Part shown: piece after piece, positions 45,149-53,896 of the stretch | Numbering within the stretch: position 1 is the stretch's first letter | Layout: each line of letters starts with the position of its first letter | Assembly: GCA_020830965.2 (NCBI GenBank) | Contig: JACCFC020000001.1 | Location: 189,500-253,499, forward strand | DNA length: 64,000 bases | Origin: Neisseriaceae bacterium TC5R-5 | GTDB taxonomy: Bacteria > Pseudomonadota > Gammaproteobacteria > Burkholderiales > Chromobacteriaceae | Reading direction: 5' to 3' | Position numbers and translations under genes: made by a program | Notes under the pieces: model-generated | Database searches by the model: none | The model's input: the letters and a program-made list of their open reading frames with translations, nothing else | Told to the model about the DNA's origin: nothing

Positions 45149-46124
45149 AATAATTACCCTCAAAGCGTAGCCCCGCCGGGAATGGTTTGCCTGCCAGATA
45201 GCTATCAACAGCCTGACAGAGCTGCTCGGCTAACCCAGTTTGCTGCGCATTAATTGTGATCAAATCCAAGCTACGCATCCAGGTGAGTTGCCGCTTGGCC
45301 AGTTGGCGGGTAGCCGCCAGACCTTTGGCGATAAATTCGTCATAACTGCACTGCCCGTTTTGAAACTCCCAAGCCTGACGGTAACCAACGCAGCGCATAG
45401 AAGGTAAGTGGGGATTGAGTGTCGAGTAAAGCTTGCGTAATTGGCTAAGCTCGTCTAAAAAACCTTGCTGGAGCATGCTGTCAAAGCGTTGTGCAATGCG
45501 TTGATGCAACCAAGGGCGTTCGGCAGGGACCAAGCCTAGCGCCAGTAACTGAAAGTGCTTGCCAGTGGGCTTTTTGTGGGCAATGAGCTCAGACATAGGC
45601 TTGCCACTGAGTAGGCATATCTCTAAGGCTCGGTGAATACGTTGTGAGTCGTTTGGATTAAGCCGTGCTGCTGTAGCAGGGTCTAACTCGACTAATTTGG
45701 CATGCATGGCTGGCCAACCATGCAGCTGGGCTTCCTCGTCGAGCTGAATACGCAGAGTTGCGTCAGCTTGCGGTAGCTCAGATAGCCCTTCTAGTAGCGC
45801 TTTGTAGTACAGCATGGTACCGCCGACCAGCAAAGGAATACGATTTCGGGCATGAATTTCGTCAATGAGTCGATTGGCATCGTGCTGGAACTGTGCGGCG
45901 GAGTAAGTTTGTAGTGGATTAATAATATTGATCAGATGATGGGGGCACGCGGCCATTTCTGTTGCTGTTGGTTTCGCTGTACCAATATCCATCTGTTGGT
46001 AAACCAAAGCAGAGTCGACACTAATAATTTCAAGCGGAAAATGCTTAGCCAGTTGCAGGGCTAAGCCAGTTTTGCCGGAGGCGGTGGGGCCAAGCAGCGC
46101 AATCACATCAGGGCAGGGATTCAT
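45147..46124 (-). CDS. miaA: tRNA dimethylallyltransferase MiaA
   Basis: A 325-residue enzyme adding a dimethylallyl group to A37 of tRNAs reading UNN codons. The P-loop is [13 protein letters not shown] (about 10-22), followed by [42 protein letters not shown] and the [10 protein letters not shown] motif. Full length. Adjacent and convergent to the RidA-like gene; divergent from rppH. Cytosolic. Confidence 0.97.
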   Translation of the reverse strand: MNPCPDVIALLGPTASGKTGLALQLAKHFPLEIISVDSALVYQQMDIGTAKPTATEMAACPHHLINIINPLQTYSAAQFQHDANRLIDEIHARNRIPLLVGGTMLYYKALLEGLSELPQADATLRIQLDEEAQLHGWPAMHAKLVELDPATAARLNPNDSQRIHRALEICLLSGKPMSELIAHKKPTGKHFQLLALGLVPAERPWLHQRIAQRFDSMLQQGFLDELSQLRKLYSTLNPHLPSMRCVGYRQAWEFQNGQCSYDEFIAKGLAATRQLAKRQLTWMRSLDLITINAQQTGLAEQLCQAVDSYLAGKPFPAGLRFEGNY

Positions 46125-46211
46125 GCTTAATGGGTTTGAAAATTGGTGTGAGATTGTCTCATAGTCGTTGTGGAAGGGGTATGCCTACTTGGGTCACTAG
46201 GCAAGCTAGGG

Positions 46212-46247
46212 CTACTTGTGATCATTGTTTGATCACATGGCAAGTAG
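46212..46247 (+). promoter_or_regulatory. Two-step hairpin upstream of rppH
   Basis: An outer pairing CTACTT (46212-46217) with AAGTAG (46242-46247) encloses an inner perfect stem GTGATCA/TGATCAC (46218-46224 and 46230-46236). It lies 50 bp before the rppH ATG. It could be an operator or an RNA leader structure; no ligand is suggested. Confidence 0.45.
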
Positions 46248-46296
46248 GGGGGAAATGTGCAAAAATTCGTGTAACTAGACGAAATGTAGGTTTACC

Positions 46297-46818
46297 ATGC
46301 TGGATCGGGACGGATACCGCCCCAATGTTGGGATCATCCTCATCAATAGCAAAAATGAGGTGTTCTGGGGCAAACGGGTGCGAGAACATTCATGGCAGTT
46401 TCCACAAGGGGGCATCAAACCTGGCGAAAGCCCAGAGGCTGCCATGTACCGTGAATTATTGGAGGAGGTGGGTTTGCTGCCGCAACATGTCAAAATCTTG
46501 GGTCGAACCCGTGACTGGATGCGGTACGAAGTGCCTAGCCACTGGGTACGCCGTGAGTGGCGAGGTAGTTATAAAGGGCAGAAACAAATCTGGTTCTTGT
46601 TAAAGCTGGTAGGACGGGAATGTGATGTTTGTCTGCGGGCTAGCACTCACCCAGAGTTTGACGGTTGGCGCTGGAACAATTACTGGGCACCTATTGACGC
46701 GGTTATTGAATTTAAGCGCGAGGTGTATGAGCGTGCCTTAGCTGAGCTGTCGCGTTTTTTGCGGGGAGTAGAATCACGCGAGGTGTATTTGGCCCGTCAG
46801 CAGGATGAGTCCGAGTGA
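46297..46818 (+). CDS. rppH: RNA pyrophosphohydrolase
   Basis: A 173-residue Nudix enzyme that removes pyrophosphate from mRNA 5' ends, starting decay. It begins [15 protein letters not shown] and carries the Nudix box [20 protein letters not shown] with following VGL, plus [21 protein letters not shown], typical of RppH/NudH. Start at the ATG at 46297. The MITE-like repeat begins 14 bp after its stop. Normal length. Confidence 0.95.
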   Translation: MLDRDGYRPNVGIILINSKNEVFWGKRVREHSWQFPQGGIKPGESPEAAMYRELLEEVGLLPQHVKILGRTRDWMRYEVPSHWVRREWRGSYKGQKQIWFLLKLVGRECDVCLRASTHPEFDGWRWNNYWAPIDAVIEFKREVYERALAELSRFLRGVESREVYLARQQDESE

Positions 46819-46831
46819 AGTTGTGTTACTG

Positions 46832-46950
46832 CTAAGAGCCGCTAACAAAACCTCTGATCCAGCGTTGCGCCTCCTTCCCGTACTCCTTGTACTGTCTGCG
46901 TCGGCGCGCCTCGGCTCAGGTATTCTTCGAGGTTTTGTTAGCGGCGCTAA
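46832..46950. repeat. MITE-like palindromic element with CTAA flanks
   Basis: Inverted ends GCCGCTAACAAAACCTC (46838-46854) and its exact complement (46929-46945) enclose about 74 bp of GC-rich non-coding sequence. The unit is flanked by direct CTAA repeats (46832-46835 and 46947-46950). CTAA fits the YTAR target duplication made by IS5-group transposases, so this may be a non-autonomous relative of such an element. It lies between rppH and parE and could fold as a long hairpin in either transcript. No transposase is present. Confidence 0.7.
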
Positions 46951-47038
46951 GTAGCCATTTCAAATTTAACAGCGGGCACCAGTCCGCTGTCCTTTTTTCA
47001 GGCATCAGCCTAGAGCGGTCAGTGAGCTAAAACTAAAC

Positions 47039-49003
47039 ATGACTCAGCAATACAATGAATCCTCAGTTCGGGTACTTAAAGGTTTGGAGCCTGTTAAAGA
47101 GCGCCCGGGTATGTATACCCGAACCACAGACCCTACCCATATTTGCCAAGAAGTTATCGATAATGCAGCCGACGAGGCGTTGGGCGGATTTGCCCGCAAA
47201 ATCGCCGTGACAGTACACCAGGATGGTTCGCTCAGCGTAGAAGACGATGGTCGCGGCATACCGGTAGGTCTGCATCCGCAAGAAGGCGTGCCAGTGGTGG
47301 AGCTGGTGTTTACCCGCCTGCATGCTGGGGGCAAATTTAATAAAAAGGATGGTGGTGCTTATGCTTTCTCTGGGGGCCTGCATGGAGTAGGGGTCTCTGT
47401 GACCAATGCTCTGTCAACCCGTCTGGAGGTTGAGGTGAAGCGGGATGGTGGTGTCTACACATTGGCATTTGCTGCCGGCGACGTGTTGGAGCCGCTTAGC
47501 CGAGTAGGTAATTGTGGTGCGCGCACTAGTGGTACGCGGGTAAGGGTATGGCCAGATGGTAAGTATTTTGAAAGCCCACGCTACTCCCTCGCGGAGCTAG
47601 AGCGCTTATTGCGTGCCAAAGCCGTTTTACTCCCAGGGGTGGCGGTGAGTTTGACGATAGAGCGGCCTGGTGGTGACGAAATCAAAGCCTGGCAATACCC
47701 GGAGGGCTTGAAAGGCTATCTGGCTGAGTTGTGTAATGGTGAGGAGCCGGTGGCCCCCCTGTTTTCCGGGGAGGCATTTATTGGTGACGATGATGAGCAG
47801 TTTGCCAAAGGTGAAGGCGTGCAATGGGCAATGGCCTGGTTTGAAGATGGTGCCAGTGGCGAGAGCTACGTTAATCTGATTCCTACTGCTTTGGGTGGCA
47901 CCCACGAGGCTGGCTTGCGCTCTGGTGTTTTTGATGCGGTCAAAAGCTTTGTGGATCATCACAATTTATTGCCACGTGGTGTCAAGCTCATGGCTGAGGA
48001 CGTGTGGAGCCGGGTGCGTTTTGTCTTGTCTGCCAGAGTATTGGATCCACAGTTTCAGGGGCAAACCAAGGATAAGCTTACTAGCCGTGATGCACTGAAG
48101 TTGATTGCCGGCTTGGCACGAGACCCCACCGAGCTTTGGCTGAATCAGCATGTTGAGGCGGGTAAGAAAATTGCCGAACTGGCGATTCGGCAAGCGCAAT
48201 CACGTCTTAAGTCCGTAAAGAAAGTGGAAAAGAAAAAGGGCTCCGGCGTCGCTGTGTTACCAGGTAAGCTCACCGATTGTGAAAGTGAAGATATACAGCG
48301 TAATGAACTTTTCCTGGTAGAAGGGGACTCCGCAGGAGGTTCTGCCAAACTGGCGCGGGATAAAGAGTATCAAGCTATTTTGCCGCTACGTGGCAAAGTA
48401 TTAAACAGCTGGGAAACCGATAAAGATCAGTTGTTTTCCAATGCTGAAATTCATGATATCTCCGTCGCTATAGGGGTCGATCCACATGGGGCGGAGGATA
48501 GTCCAGACTTATCCGGACAGCGCTACGGCAAGATCGCCATTCTGTCTGATGCCGATGTAGACGGCTCTCATATCCAAGTATTGTTATTAACCCTGTTCTT
48601 CCGGCATTTTCCTGCCTTGATTAAAAATGGCAGTATTTATATCGCGCAGCCACCGCTGTTTCGAGTCGACGTTCCTGGTCAGGGAAAGAATAAGCCTCCT
48701 CGCAAGATATATGCTTTGGACGAAGGTGAGTTGGAAGCGATTTTAGATCGTTTGCGTAGTGAGGGGGTGCGTGAAAATGCTTGGAGTTTGTCGCGCTTTA
48801 AAGGCTTGGGTGAAATGAACCCTGAGCAATTGAAAGACACCACCATGAATCCGGATACGCGTCGTTTATCCCAGGTGCGTGTACGTGTTGGTGAGTTGGC
48901 GCACACCTTGTCAACATTTTTGATGTTGATGGGCAAGGGAGAGGCGGCCAGTCGCCGTAGTTGGATGGAGGCTAAGGGTAATGAGGTTGAGGCAGATATT
49001 TAA
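47039..49003 (+). CDS. parE: DNA topoisomerase IV subunit B ParE
   Basis: A 654-residue type IIA ATPase subunit for chromosome decatenation. It shows VLKGLEPVKERPGMYT, the ATP-site EVIDNAADEALGGF and GGGKF-type loop (HAGGKFNKKDGGAYAFSGGLHGVG), and the TOPRIM motifs ELFLVEGDSAGGSAK and ILSDADVDGSHI. The length and the KERPGMYTRT start favour ParE over GyrB (about 800 residues). No parC in the window. A DUF2788 gene follows after 59 bp. Confidence 0.95.
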   Translation: MTQQYNESSVRVLKGLEPVKERPGMYTRTTDPTHICQEVIDNAADEALGGFARKIAVTVHQDGSLSVEDDGRGIPVGLHPQEGVPVVELVFTRLHAGGKFNKKDGGAYAFSGGLHGVGVSVTNALSTRLEVEVKRDGGVYTLAFAAGDVLEPLSRVGNCGARTSGTRVRVWPDGKYFESPRYSLAELERLLRAKAVLLPGVAVSLTIERPGGDEIKAWQYPEGLKGYLAELCNGEEPVAPLFSGEAFIGDDDEQFAKGEGVQWAMAWFEDGASGESYVNLIPTALGGTHEAGLRSGVFDAVKSFVDHHNLLPRGVKLMAEDVWSRVRFVLSARVLDPQFQGQTKDKLTSRDALKLIAGLARDPTELWLNQHVEAGKKIAELAIRQAQSRLKSVKKVEKKKGSGVAVLPGKLTDCESEDIQRNELFLVEGDSAGGSAKLARDKEYQAILPLRGKVLNSWETDKDQLFSNAEIHDISVAIGVDPHGAEDSPDLSGQRYGKIAILSDADVDGSHIQVLLLTLFFRHFPALIKNGSIYIAQPPLFRVDVPGQGKNKPPRKIYALDEGELEAILDRLRSEGVRENAWSLSRFKGLGEMNPEQLKDTTMNPDTRRLSQVRVRVGELAHTLSTFLMLMGKGEAASRRSWMEAKGNEVEADI

Positions 49004-49062
49004 AGTAAGAAATTGCTTGGCCAATAGAATTGAGGGCTGCTATTTGATGAAGGAGGAGGTGC

Positions 49063-49266
49063 ATGTCTGAAGAGTTGTTTTCCAAAATATCATTGGTTGT
49101 TTGTCTCTCTATTCTGATTATTTTTATGGGATTTATCGTTTGGGATCTGGGCAAAAAATCTAAAGCGGGGAAAACAGGTATGGCCATTCTTTTCTTGGTG
49201 CTGGGTATGGGCGTGTTTGGCTTCGTGTTTAAAGACTTGTTAGTTCAGTTTCTTGTACTCAAATAA
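49063..49266 (+). CDS. DUF2788 small membrane protein
   Basis: A 67-residue protein with two membrane helices (about 8-28 and 41-65) joined by a basic loop KKSKAGKTG. This plan and the FMGFIVWDLGKKSKAGK motif match DUF2788. An excellent ribosome-binding site AGGAGGAGGT lies just before the ATG. It stands between parE and the rpsF operon. Function unknown. Confidence 0.8.
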   Translation: MSEELFSKISLVVCLSILIIFMGFIVWDLGKKSKAGKTGMAILFLVLGMGVFGFVFKDLLVQFLVLK

Positions 49267-49319
49267 AAATATTAGTGGGTTGTCAGTTGTGAGGTTATTC
49301 GCAAAATCAGGGGTTACAT

Positions 49320-49349
49320 TTGCGTCGATCCTCGGTGTAGGCGTACAAT
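49320..49349 (+). promoter_or_regulatory. Promoter of the rpsF operon
   Basis: TTGCGT (49320-49325) and TACAAT (49344-49349) with an 18-base spacer, leaving a leader of about 60 bases before rpsF. The leader is where ribosomal S6:S18 binding would act in other bacteria; I did not resolve that structure here. Confidence 0.55.
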
Positions 49350-49416
49350 AGCGCCCTTTCCAACCTTGCCTTTTGTAATTGCATGGCAAAAGGCTTAATA
49401 GCCACAAGGAGTTAAC

Positions 49417-49800
49417 ATGCGTCATTATGAAATCGTGTTCATCGTCCATCCGGATCAGAGTGAACAGGTTCCCGCCATGATCGAACGTTACAAAGGCATG
49501 GTATTAGCTGCCGAAGGTAAAGTTCATCGTTTAGAGGACTGGGGTCGTCGCCAACTGGCTTATCCGATTCAGAAGCTACACAAAGCTCACTATGTACTAA
49601 TGAATATTGAGTGCAAATCGGAAACCATGGCTGAAATTGAACACGCCTTCAAGTTCAACGATGCTGTTCTGCGTCATCTTACAATCAAATTGGACCGCGC
49701 GATTGTTGACGCGTCTCCGATGATGAAGGACGAAAAGGCTAAAAATCTGCTGGATACTCAGCAGCCTGTAGCTGAGGCCGATGCTGAGGTTTCTGCCTAA
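49417..49800 (+). CDS. rpsF: 30S ribosomal protein S6
   Basis: A 127-residue small-subunit protein that pairs with S18. Signature start [19 protein letters not shown], then [18 protein letters not shown] and [10 protein letters not shown]. The C-terminal ~25 residues are an acidic/alanine tail. AAGGAG precedes the ATG. First gene of rpsF-priB-rpsR-rplI. Confidence 0.98.
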   Translation: MRHYEIVFIVHPDQSEQVPAMIERYKGMVLAAEGKVHRLEDWGRRQLAYPIQKLHKAHYVLMNIECKSETMAEIEHAFKFNDAVLRHLTIKLDRAIVDASPMMKDEKAKNLLDTQQPVAEADAEVSA

Positions 49801-49819
49801 TTATTGGCAGGCAAAGGTC

Positions 49820-50119
49820 TTGCTGAATCATCTGGTACTAACCGCTACGGTTGAGCGTGAAGATGCTCTAAGATATACCCCGGCTGGTTTACCCGTTCTG
49901 GAAATATGGCTTAAACATCAATCTAAGCAAACAGCTTATGGCTACCAGCGTGATGTGACTTGTGATGTACAAGCTATTCTGATTGGTGATGATGCTCAGA
50001 AATTTTCCGGTAAGTTAGCTGGCTGCTTGGTAAGTGTGCAGGGTTTCTTGTCGCAGCGTAGTTTAAAAAACTCTCGGTTAGTGCTTAATATTGAATTAGT
50101 TGAATTTGTAAAAGGTTAG
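49820..50119 (+). CDS. priB: Primosomal replication protein PriB, non-ATG start
   Basis: A single-stranded DNA-binding OB-fold protein for restart of stalled replication forks. The family start ..[27 protein letters not shown] is preceded by TTG (49820) and CTG (49823), so a TTG start giving 99 residues is most likely, with CAGG about 8 bases upstream. The only in-frame ATG (49781) lies inside rpsF and adds 13 residues that do not fit the family. It ends at the base before the rpsR region and keeps the standard order. Confidence 0.88.
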   Translation: MLNHLVLTATVEREDALRYTPAGLPVLEIWLKHQSKQTAYGYQRDVTCDVQAILIGDDAQKFSGKLAGCLVSVQGFLSQRSLKNSRLVLNIELVEFVKG

Positions 50120-50124
50120 TGAAC

Positions 50125-50352
50125 ATGGCTCGTCAGCTTTTTAAACGTAAAAAGTTCTGCCGCTTTACGGCAGAAGGTATCAAAGAAGTCGATTACAAAT
50201 CGGTTGATCTGTTAAAAGATTTTATCGGTGAGAACGGTAAAATTATTCCGGCACGCATTACCGGTACTAAAGCTCGTTATCAGCGTCAGCTGGGTACTGC
50301 TATCAAACGTGCTCGTTTCTTGGCTTTTTTGCCATATACCGATCAACACTAA
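50125..50352 (+). CDS. rpsR: 30S ribosomal protein S18
   Basis: A 75-residue basic protein with the family segments [20 protein letters not shown] and [17 protein letters not shown] use the ATG at 50125 ([10 protein letters not shown]); a GTG six bases earlier overlaps the priB stop. It binds S6 in the platform of the 30S subunit. Located 20 bp before rplI. Confidence 0.98.
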   Translation: MARQLFKRKKFCRFTAEGIKEVDYKSVDLLKDFIGENGKIIPARITGTKARYQRQLGTAIKRARFLAFLPYTDQH

Positions 50353-50372
50353 ACTGGGAAAGGACTTAGAAG

Positions 50373-50822
50373 ATGCAAATTATTCTGCTCGAAAAAGTTG
50401 CCAATCTCGGTCAACTGGGTGATGTGGTAAAGGTTAAGCATGGCTATGGTCGTAATTACCTGATACCACAAGGCAAAGCCAAGCGTGCCACTGAAAAGAA
50501 TCTGCAGGAATTTGAAGTTCGTCGTGCTGAGTTAGAGGCTAAGCAGGCTGAAATTCTAGCGGATGCCAAGACTCGTGCTGAGAAGCTGGTTGATGCCGTG
50601 GTTACTATTGCGCAAAAAGCCGGTGTTGATGGACGTCTGTTTGGTTCGGTGACTAATATGGATGTTGCCGAAGCGGTAAGCGCCTTTGGTGTGCCGGTTA
50701 AGCGCTTCGAAATTCGTTTGCCGAATGGCCCGTTTAAAGCTATTGGTGAATATGAGATTGAAGTAGCTCTGCACCATGATGTTGTGACGCCAATCAAGAT
50801 TGTGGTTGTCGCTGAGTCTTAA
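50373..50822 (+). CDS. rplI: 50S ribosomal protein L9
   Basis: A 149-residue two-domain protein: the N-terminal rRNA-binding part MQIILLEKVANLGQLGDVVKVK with YGRNYLIPQGKA, a long connecting helix, and the C-terminal domain (DGRLFGSVTNMDVAEAV). Last gene of the operon, followed by a terminator. Typical length. Confidence 0.98.
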   Translation: MQIILLEKVANLGQLGDVVKVKHGYGRNYLIPQGKAKRATEKNLQEFEVRRAELEAKQAEILADAKTRAEKLVDAVVTIAQKAGVDGRLFGSVTNMDVAEAVSAFGVPVKRFEIRLPNGPFKAIGEYEIEVALHHDVVTPIKIVVVAES

Positions 50823-50844
50823 AAAAGAGATTGTTTAGTCAGAC

Positions 50845-50878
50845 AAATCCGGGAAGCCCTTGTTGGGATCCCGGATTT
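50845..50878 (+). terminator. rpsF operon terminator
   Basis: A 10-bp stem (50845-50854 with 50869-50878) containing ATCCGGGA, with a final T-run. The following 190 bp up to the tRNA promoter hold no gene I can support. Confidence 0.88.
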
Positions 50879-51068
50879 TTCATTTTGACTTTGTTGGAGG
50901 GAGTGGGGAAGAGCTTGCGTGTAATCTCAACTCAATGTGAGTGAGGTAATTAAGTGTGGGTGGCCGTGAGCTTTGAGTGGTCAGGGCTATATTTGCTCAG
51001 GCGGGTTGTTGATTTTGCTGGTTTTCGGTTATTTGCTCGGTTTTGCTAGATTTTTATTGATAAAGCTA

Positions 51069-51098
51069 TTGACGGGTAATTTTATAAAGGCATATAAT
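51069..51098 (+). promoter_or_regulatory. Promoter of the first tRNA-Asn gene
   Basis: TTGACG (51069-51074) and a perfect TATAAT (51093-51098) with an 18-base spacer, 30 bp before the tRNA. Confidence 0.75.
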
Positions 51099-51128
51099 GC
51101 CGTCCTCTCAAGTGATTTACGAGACTAT

Positions 51129-51204
51129 TCCCTGATAGCTCAGTTGGTAGAGCGACGGACTGTTAATCCGCAGGTCGCAGGTTCGAGCCCTGCTCGGGGA
51201 GCCA
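51129..51204 (+). tRNA. tRNA-Asn (GTT), copy 1
   Basis: A 76-base tRNA including encoded CCA. Acceptor stem TCCCTGA pairs with TCGGGGA, the D-loop has AGCTCAGTTGGTAGAGC, the anticodon GTT is at 51162-51164 (position 34-36), and the T-arm has GGTTCGAGCCC. Identical to the copy at 55817. Own promoter upstream and terminator downstream. Confidence 0.98.
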
Positions 51205-51210
51205 AAATAT

Positions 51211-51245
51211 AGCGCCATGAACATATATGTTCATGGCGCTTTTTG
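51211..51245 (+). terminator. tRNA-Asn copy 1 terminator
   Basis: A perfect 30-bp palindrome at 51211-51240 (AGCGCCATGAACATA and its complement) followed by TTTTG. Confidence 0.88.
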
Positions 51246-51345
51246 TTTTTCTGAGGCTTATTTTCAATAAATATCGCGATGAGCTATAGCTGTATTTGTT
51301 TTGATTCTGTAAATGGTTTGAATTTTTTCTTCGTGCGAGGCTTTC

Positions 51346-52635
51346 ATGCTCCAAGTTGCTCGTCATCCTCATATTCCTTCTTATTATTTGGCTACAGCTA
51401 ATCGCTGGGAGTCGTGTCCCGTATTGCAAGCAAGTATTGACTGTGATGTTTGTGTGGTGGGGGGCGGATTAGCAGGGGTTTCTGCGGCCCTAAATTTGCG
51501 GGAAAAAGGCTTTTCTGTAGCCTTGCTCGAAGGCGCGCAAATAGGCTTCGGTGCTTCCGGGCGTAATGGTGGTCAGGTAATTGCGGGCTTTGCTTGTGAC
51601 ATCAATACGGTACGTCAACAGTTGGGAACTGAGCCCAGTAAATTGTTATGGGATATGTCTGTAGAAGCGGTGGCGATGATTGAGCAACGCATTACGCAGC
51701 ATGACATCTCTTGTGATTGGCGACGGGGTTTTCTGAGTGTCGCGGTCAAGCCGCGCCATTTGCGTGAGTTACAGGCCTGGCAGCATGAATTGGAGACTGA
51801 ATACGGCTATATGGGGACGCTATTGCTGGATCGTTTGCAACTGGCGGAGCAGTTGGCAAGTGAGCGTTATCAAGGTGCTCTTCTTGATCCATATTCTGGG
51901 CATTTGCATCCGCTCAATTATTTATTGGGTTTAGCTAAAGCTGCACAGGATGCTGGTGTATCTATCTATGAACAAACCCAGGCGATCAAACTAGAACAGG
52001 GTTCTCGTGCCAGAGTGATCACTGAGCAGGGTGTAATGAGTTGTGATCATGTTGTGCTGGCGTGTAATGCCTATATTGGTCGTTTGGTGCCAGAGTTGGG
52101 GCGCACTATTATGTCCGCAGGAACTTATATGATTGCTACCGAGCCTTTAGGGGCAAAGCGTGCAGAGCAGCTGATTACCAATAACTTGGCAATCTGTGAT
52201 ACTAATTTTGTGCTGGACTATTATCGCTTATCGGCAGATCACCGCTTATTGTTTGGCGGTAAGGTAAGTTACTCGGGACGGCAGCCTCGTCATTTAGCGA
52301 TGGCAATGCGTAAAGATATGTTGAAAGTTTTTCCACAATTAGCAGATGTAAAGATTGACTATGCTTGGGGTGGGCTTTGCGATATTACCGTGAATCGAGC
52401 GCCGGATTTTGGTCGTTTTGCCGATAATATTTATTACCTGCAGGGCTTTTCCGGGCATGGGATTAATATTACTGGGCTTGCAGGCAAGGTGGTGGCAGAA
52501 GCGATTGCAGGTACTGCCTCACGGTTTGATGTATTTAGCAAAATTAAACATAAGTCATTTCCTGGTGGTAAATGGTTGAGAATGCCCGCCTTAGTGTTGG
52601 CTATGGCTTATTTCAGAATGCTGGATTACTTATAA
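51346..52635 (+). CDS. FAD-dependent amine/amino-acid oxidoreductase (PuuB/DAO type)
   Basis: A 429-residue flavoprotein. The dinucleotide-binding motif VCVVGGGLAGVSAALNL lies near residue 35, then GFGASGRNGGQV, and the C-terminal flavin contacts LFGGKVSYSG and YLQGFSGHGINITGLAG. These match the D-amino-acid-oxidase superfamily, closest in style to gamma-glutamylputrescine oxidase PuuB and related enzymes. The substrate cannot be read; no other putrescine genes are near. It is followed 30 bp later by the DUF1289 gene. ATG at 51346. Confidence 0.85.
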   Translation: MLQVARHPHIPSYYLATANRWESCPVLQASIDCDVCVVGGGLAGVSAALNLREKGFSVALLEGAQIGFGASGRNGGQVIAGFACDINTVRQQLGTEPSKLLWDMSVEAVAMIEQRITQHDISCDWRRGFLSVAVKPRHLRELQAWQHELETEYGYMGTLLLDRLQLAEQLASERYQGALLDPYSGHLHPLNYLLGLAKAAQDAGVSIYEQTQAIKLEQGSRARVITEQGVMSCDHVVLACNAYIGRLVPELGRTIMSAGTYMIATEPLGAKRAEQLITNNLAICDTNFVLDYYRLSADHRLLFGGKVSYSGRQPRHLAMAMRKDMLKVFPQLADVKIDYAWGGLCDITVNRAPDFGRFADNIYYLQGFSGHGINITGLAGKVVAEAIAGTASRFDVFSKIKHKSFPGGKWLRMPALVLAMAYFRMLDYL

Positions 52636-52665
52636 CCATATGGTTTTGTTTAAATAGGATAAGTG

Positions 52666-53046
52666 ATGAATATTTCTAGACCAGACTCACCTTGTGTTGC
52701 GCATTGTTCAACGGCTCTGGGTGATAATTTGTGCCGAGGTTGTGCGCGCCGGTTTGAAGAAATTGCTCAATGGTGTTTTATGAGTGAGGAGGAGCGCGAG
52801 TTGGTTTGGTTAGCGCTACCAATGCGTCGGCGTGGAATAAAGGTGGCTGCAGTGTTGGGGGTTTTGCCGGAAATTGAGTTGCAAGATCAGCAGGAGTGGA
52901 TGGTATTGCCAGATAGCTTATTGCGTTATCGGCTGGATAGTGATGTGCTGTGGTGGCAATCTAGGGGTGGTCGCATACACTCGAAAAACTGTGGCGGCAT
53001 GAAACCAGTAGAAGTTGCTGATTATATAAAAACGCAATGTTTGTAG
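52666..53046 (+). CDS. DUF1289-domain protein
   Basis: A 126-residue protein. The first ~55 residues are the DUF1289 motif: SPCVAHC...DNLCRGCARRFEEIAQW...S.EER, with four Cys likely binding an Fe-S cluster or zinc. The remaining ~70 residues are of unknown type and include WWQSRGGR. I use the ATG at 52666, six bases after AGGA; GTG at 52663 is an alternative. Probably co-transcribed with the oxidoreductase upstream. Function unknown. Confidence 0.82.
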   Translation: MNISRPDSPCVAHCSTALGDNLCRGCARRFEEIAQWCFMSEEERELVWLALPMRRRGIKVAAVLGVLPEIELQDQQEWMVLPDSLLRYRLDSDVLWWQSRGGRIHSKNCGGMKPVEVADYIKTQCL

Positions 53047-53067
53047 CGTGTTTAGGATAAATGGCTT

Positions 53068-53094
53068 GGCCGAGGCTGTTTGATAAGCCTCAGC
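53068..53094. terminator. Possible bidirectional hairpin between convergent genes
   Basis: GGC-N-GAGGCT (53068-53077) pairs with AGCCTC-N-GCC (53085-53094). No T-run; placed between the converging DUF1289 gene and the Mn exporter gene. Confidence 0.4.
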
Positions 53095-53114
53095 CAGCTT
53101 GCTGATTGAGAGTG

Positions 53115-53684
53115 TTATAAAGAAAGTGGCGTGATTAAGGTGAAAATACCTAAGCCTATAAATAAAAGAGCGGCTACAGAATGTACCAGTTTTTGGGGTA
53201 ATTTTTTGGCAGCCACTTCACCAAGCAATACTGCGGGAACATTGGCTAACATCATGCCTAGAGTGGTGCCTGCCACAACAGCGATTAATGCTTCCGGGAA
53301 GCGAGCAGATAAAGCTACTGTAGCAATTTGAGTTTTGTCTCCCATTTCTGCTAAGAAGAAGGCAATGCAGGTGGTGCCAAACACGCCAAATCGCTCTAGT
53401 AAACGATTATTGTCATCCAGCTTGTCTGGAATCATCATCCAAATCGCCATGATGATAAAAGAGCCGCCTAGTATCCAACGCATGATATCCACACCAACTT
53501 GATTCATTAGCCACTGCCCAACCATGGCGGCAGCGAAGTGGTTTAGTAGTGTTGCAGCAAAAATACCCATAATAATCGGAATGGGCTTTTTGTAACGGCT
53601 GGCGAGTAAAAGGGCTAGTAGCTGAGTTTTGTCACCAATTTCAGCTAAGGCAACAATACCGGTAGAAACGAGGAAGGCTTCCAT
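53115..53684 (-). CDS. Manganese exporter of the TMEM165/UPF0016 (MneA) family
   Basis: A 189-residue inner-membrane protein with six helices in two related halves. Each half carries the E-x-G-D-K-T motif: LAEIGDKTQLLAL near the N-terminus and LAEMGDKTQIATVAL in the middle. This is the UPF0016/GDT1 family; the bacterial homologue MneA exports Mn2+. I start at the ATG at 53684 (MEAFLVSTGIV) because it is the family start; ATG at 53714 would add ten residues and falls within the riboswitch expression hairpin. Control by the Mn2+ riboswitch directly upstream strongly supports the manganese role. Confidence 0.92.
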   Translation of the reverse strand: MEAFLVSTGIVALAEIGDKTQLLALLLASRYKKPIPIIMGIFAATLLNHFAAAMVGQWLMNQVGVDIMRWILGGSFIIMAIWMMIPDKLDDNNRLLERFGVFGTTCIAFFLAEMGDKTQIATVALSARFPEALIAVVAGTTLGMMLANVPAVLLGEVAAKKLPQKLVHSVAALLFIGLGIFTLITPLSL

Positions 53685-53693
53685 GGAATTTCT

Positions 53694-53862
53694 CGGGGGT
53701 TGCGTATGAGCCATGGCTTAAGCTGTGCCGCAACCCCGCGAAACACAGATAAGTCATGGGTCTTGCCAAACAAGTATTTTGTTGTATGTACCATGGCTGC
53801 TGCCAAGTGTGTTGATACATACCAGCGCTATTATGCGCCGAGGCTACTCCCCCAAAACGGAA
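53694..53862 (-). ncRNA. yybP-ykoY manganese riboswitch
   Basis: Read on the minus strand, the leader contains GGGGGAGTAGCC near 53860, the internal stem GTATGTA/TACATAC with TCAACACACTTGG between, and then GGCAAGACCCATGACTT near 53755, the conserved pieces of the yybP-ykoY (RF00080) aptamer that binds Mn2+. Downstream, CGGGGTTGCG (complement of 53729-53738) can pair with CGCAACCCCCG (complement of 53694-53704) right before the start codon, forming a hairpin near the ribosome-binding site. Mn2+ binding would be expected to free translation of the exporter. Recognised by eye; no covariance search was possible. Confidence 0.85.
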
Positions 53863-53866
53863 TCGG

Positions 53867-53896
53867 ATTCTAAATCACTTGTAGTTTGACTGGCAA
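53867..53896 (-). promoter_or_regulatory. Promoter of the Mn riboswitch-exporter transcript
   Basis: On the minus strand TTGCCA (53891-53896) and TAGAAT (53867-53872) with an 18-base spacer; transcription would start right at the 5' edge of the riboswitch. The ~240 bp between here and the H-NS-like gene is AT-rich and holds no gene I can support. Confidence 0.6.
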
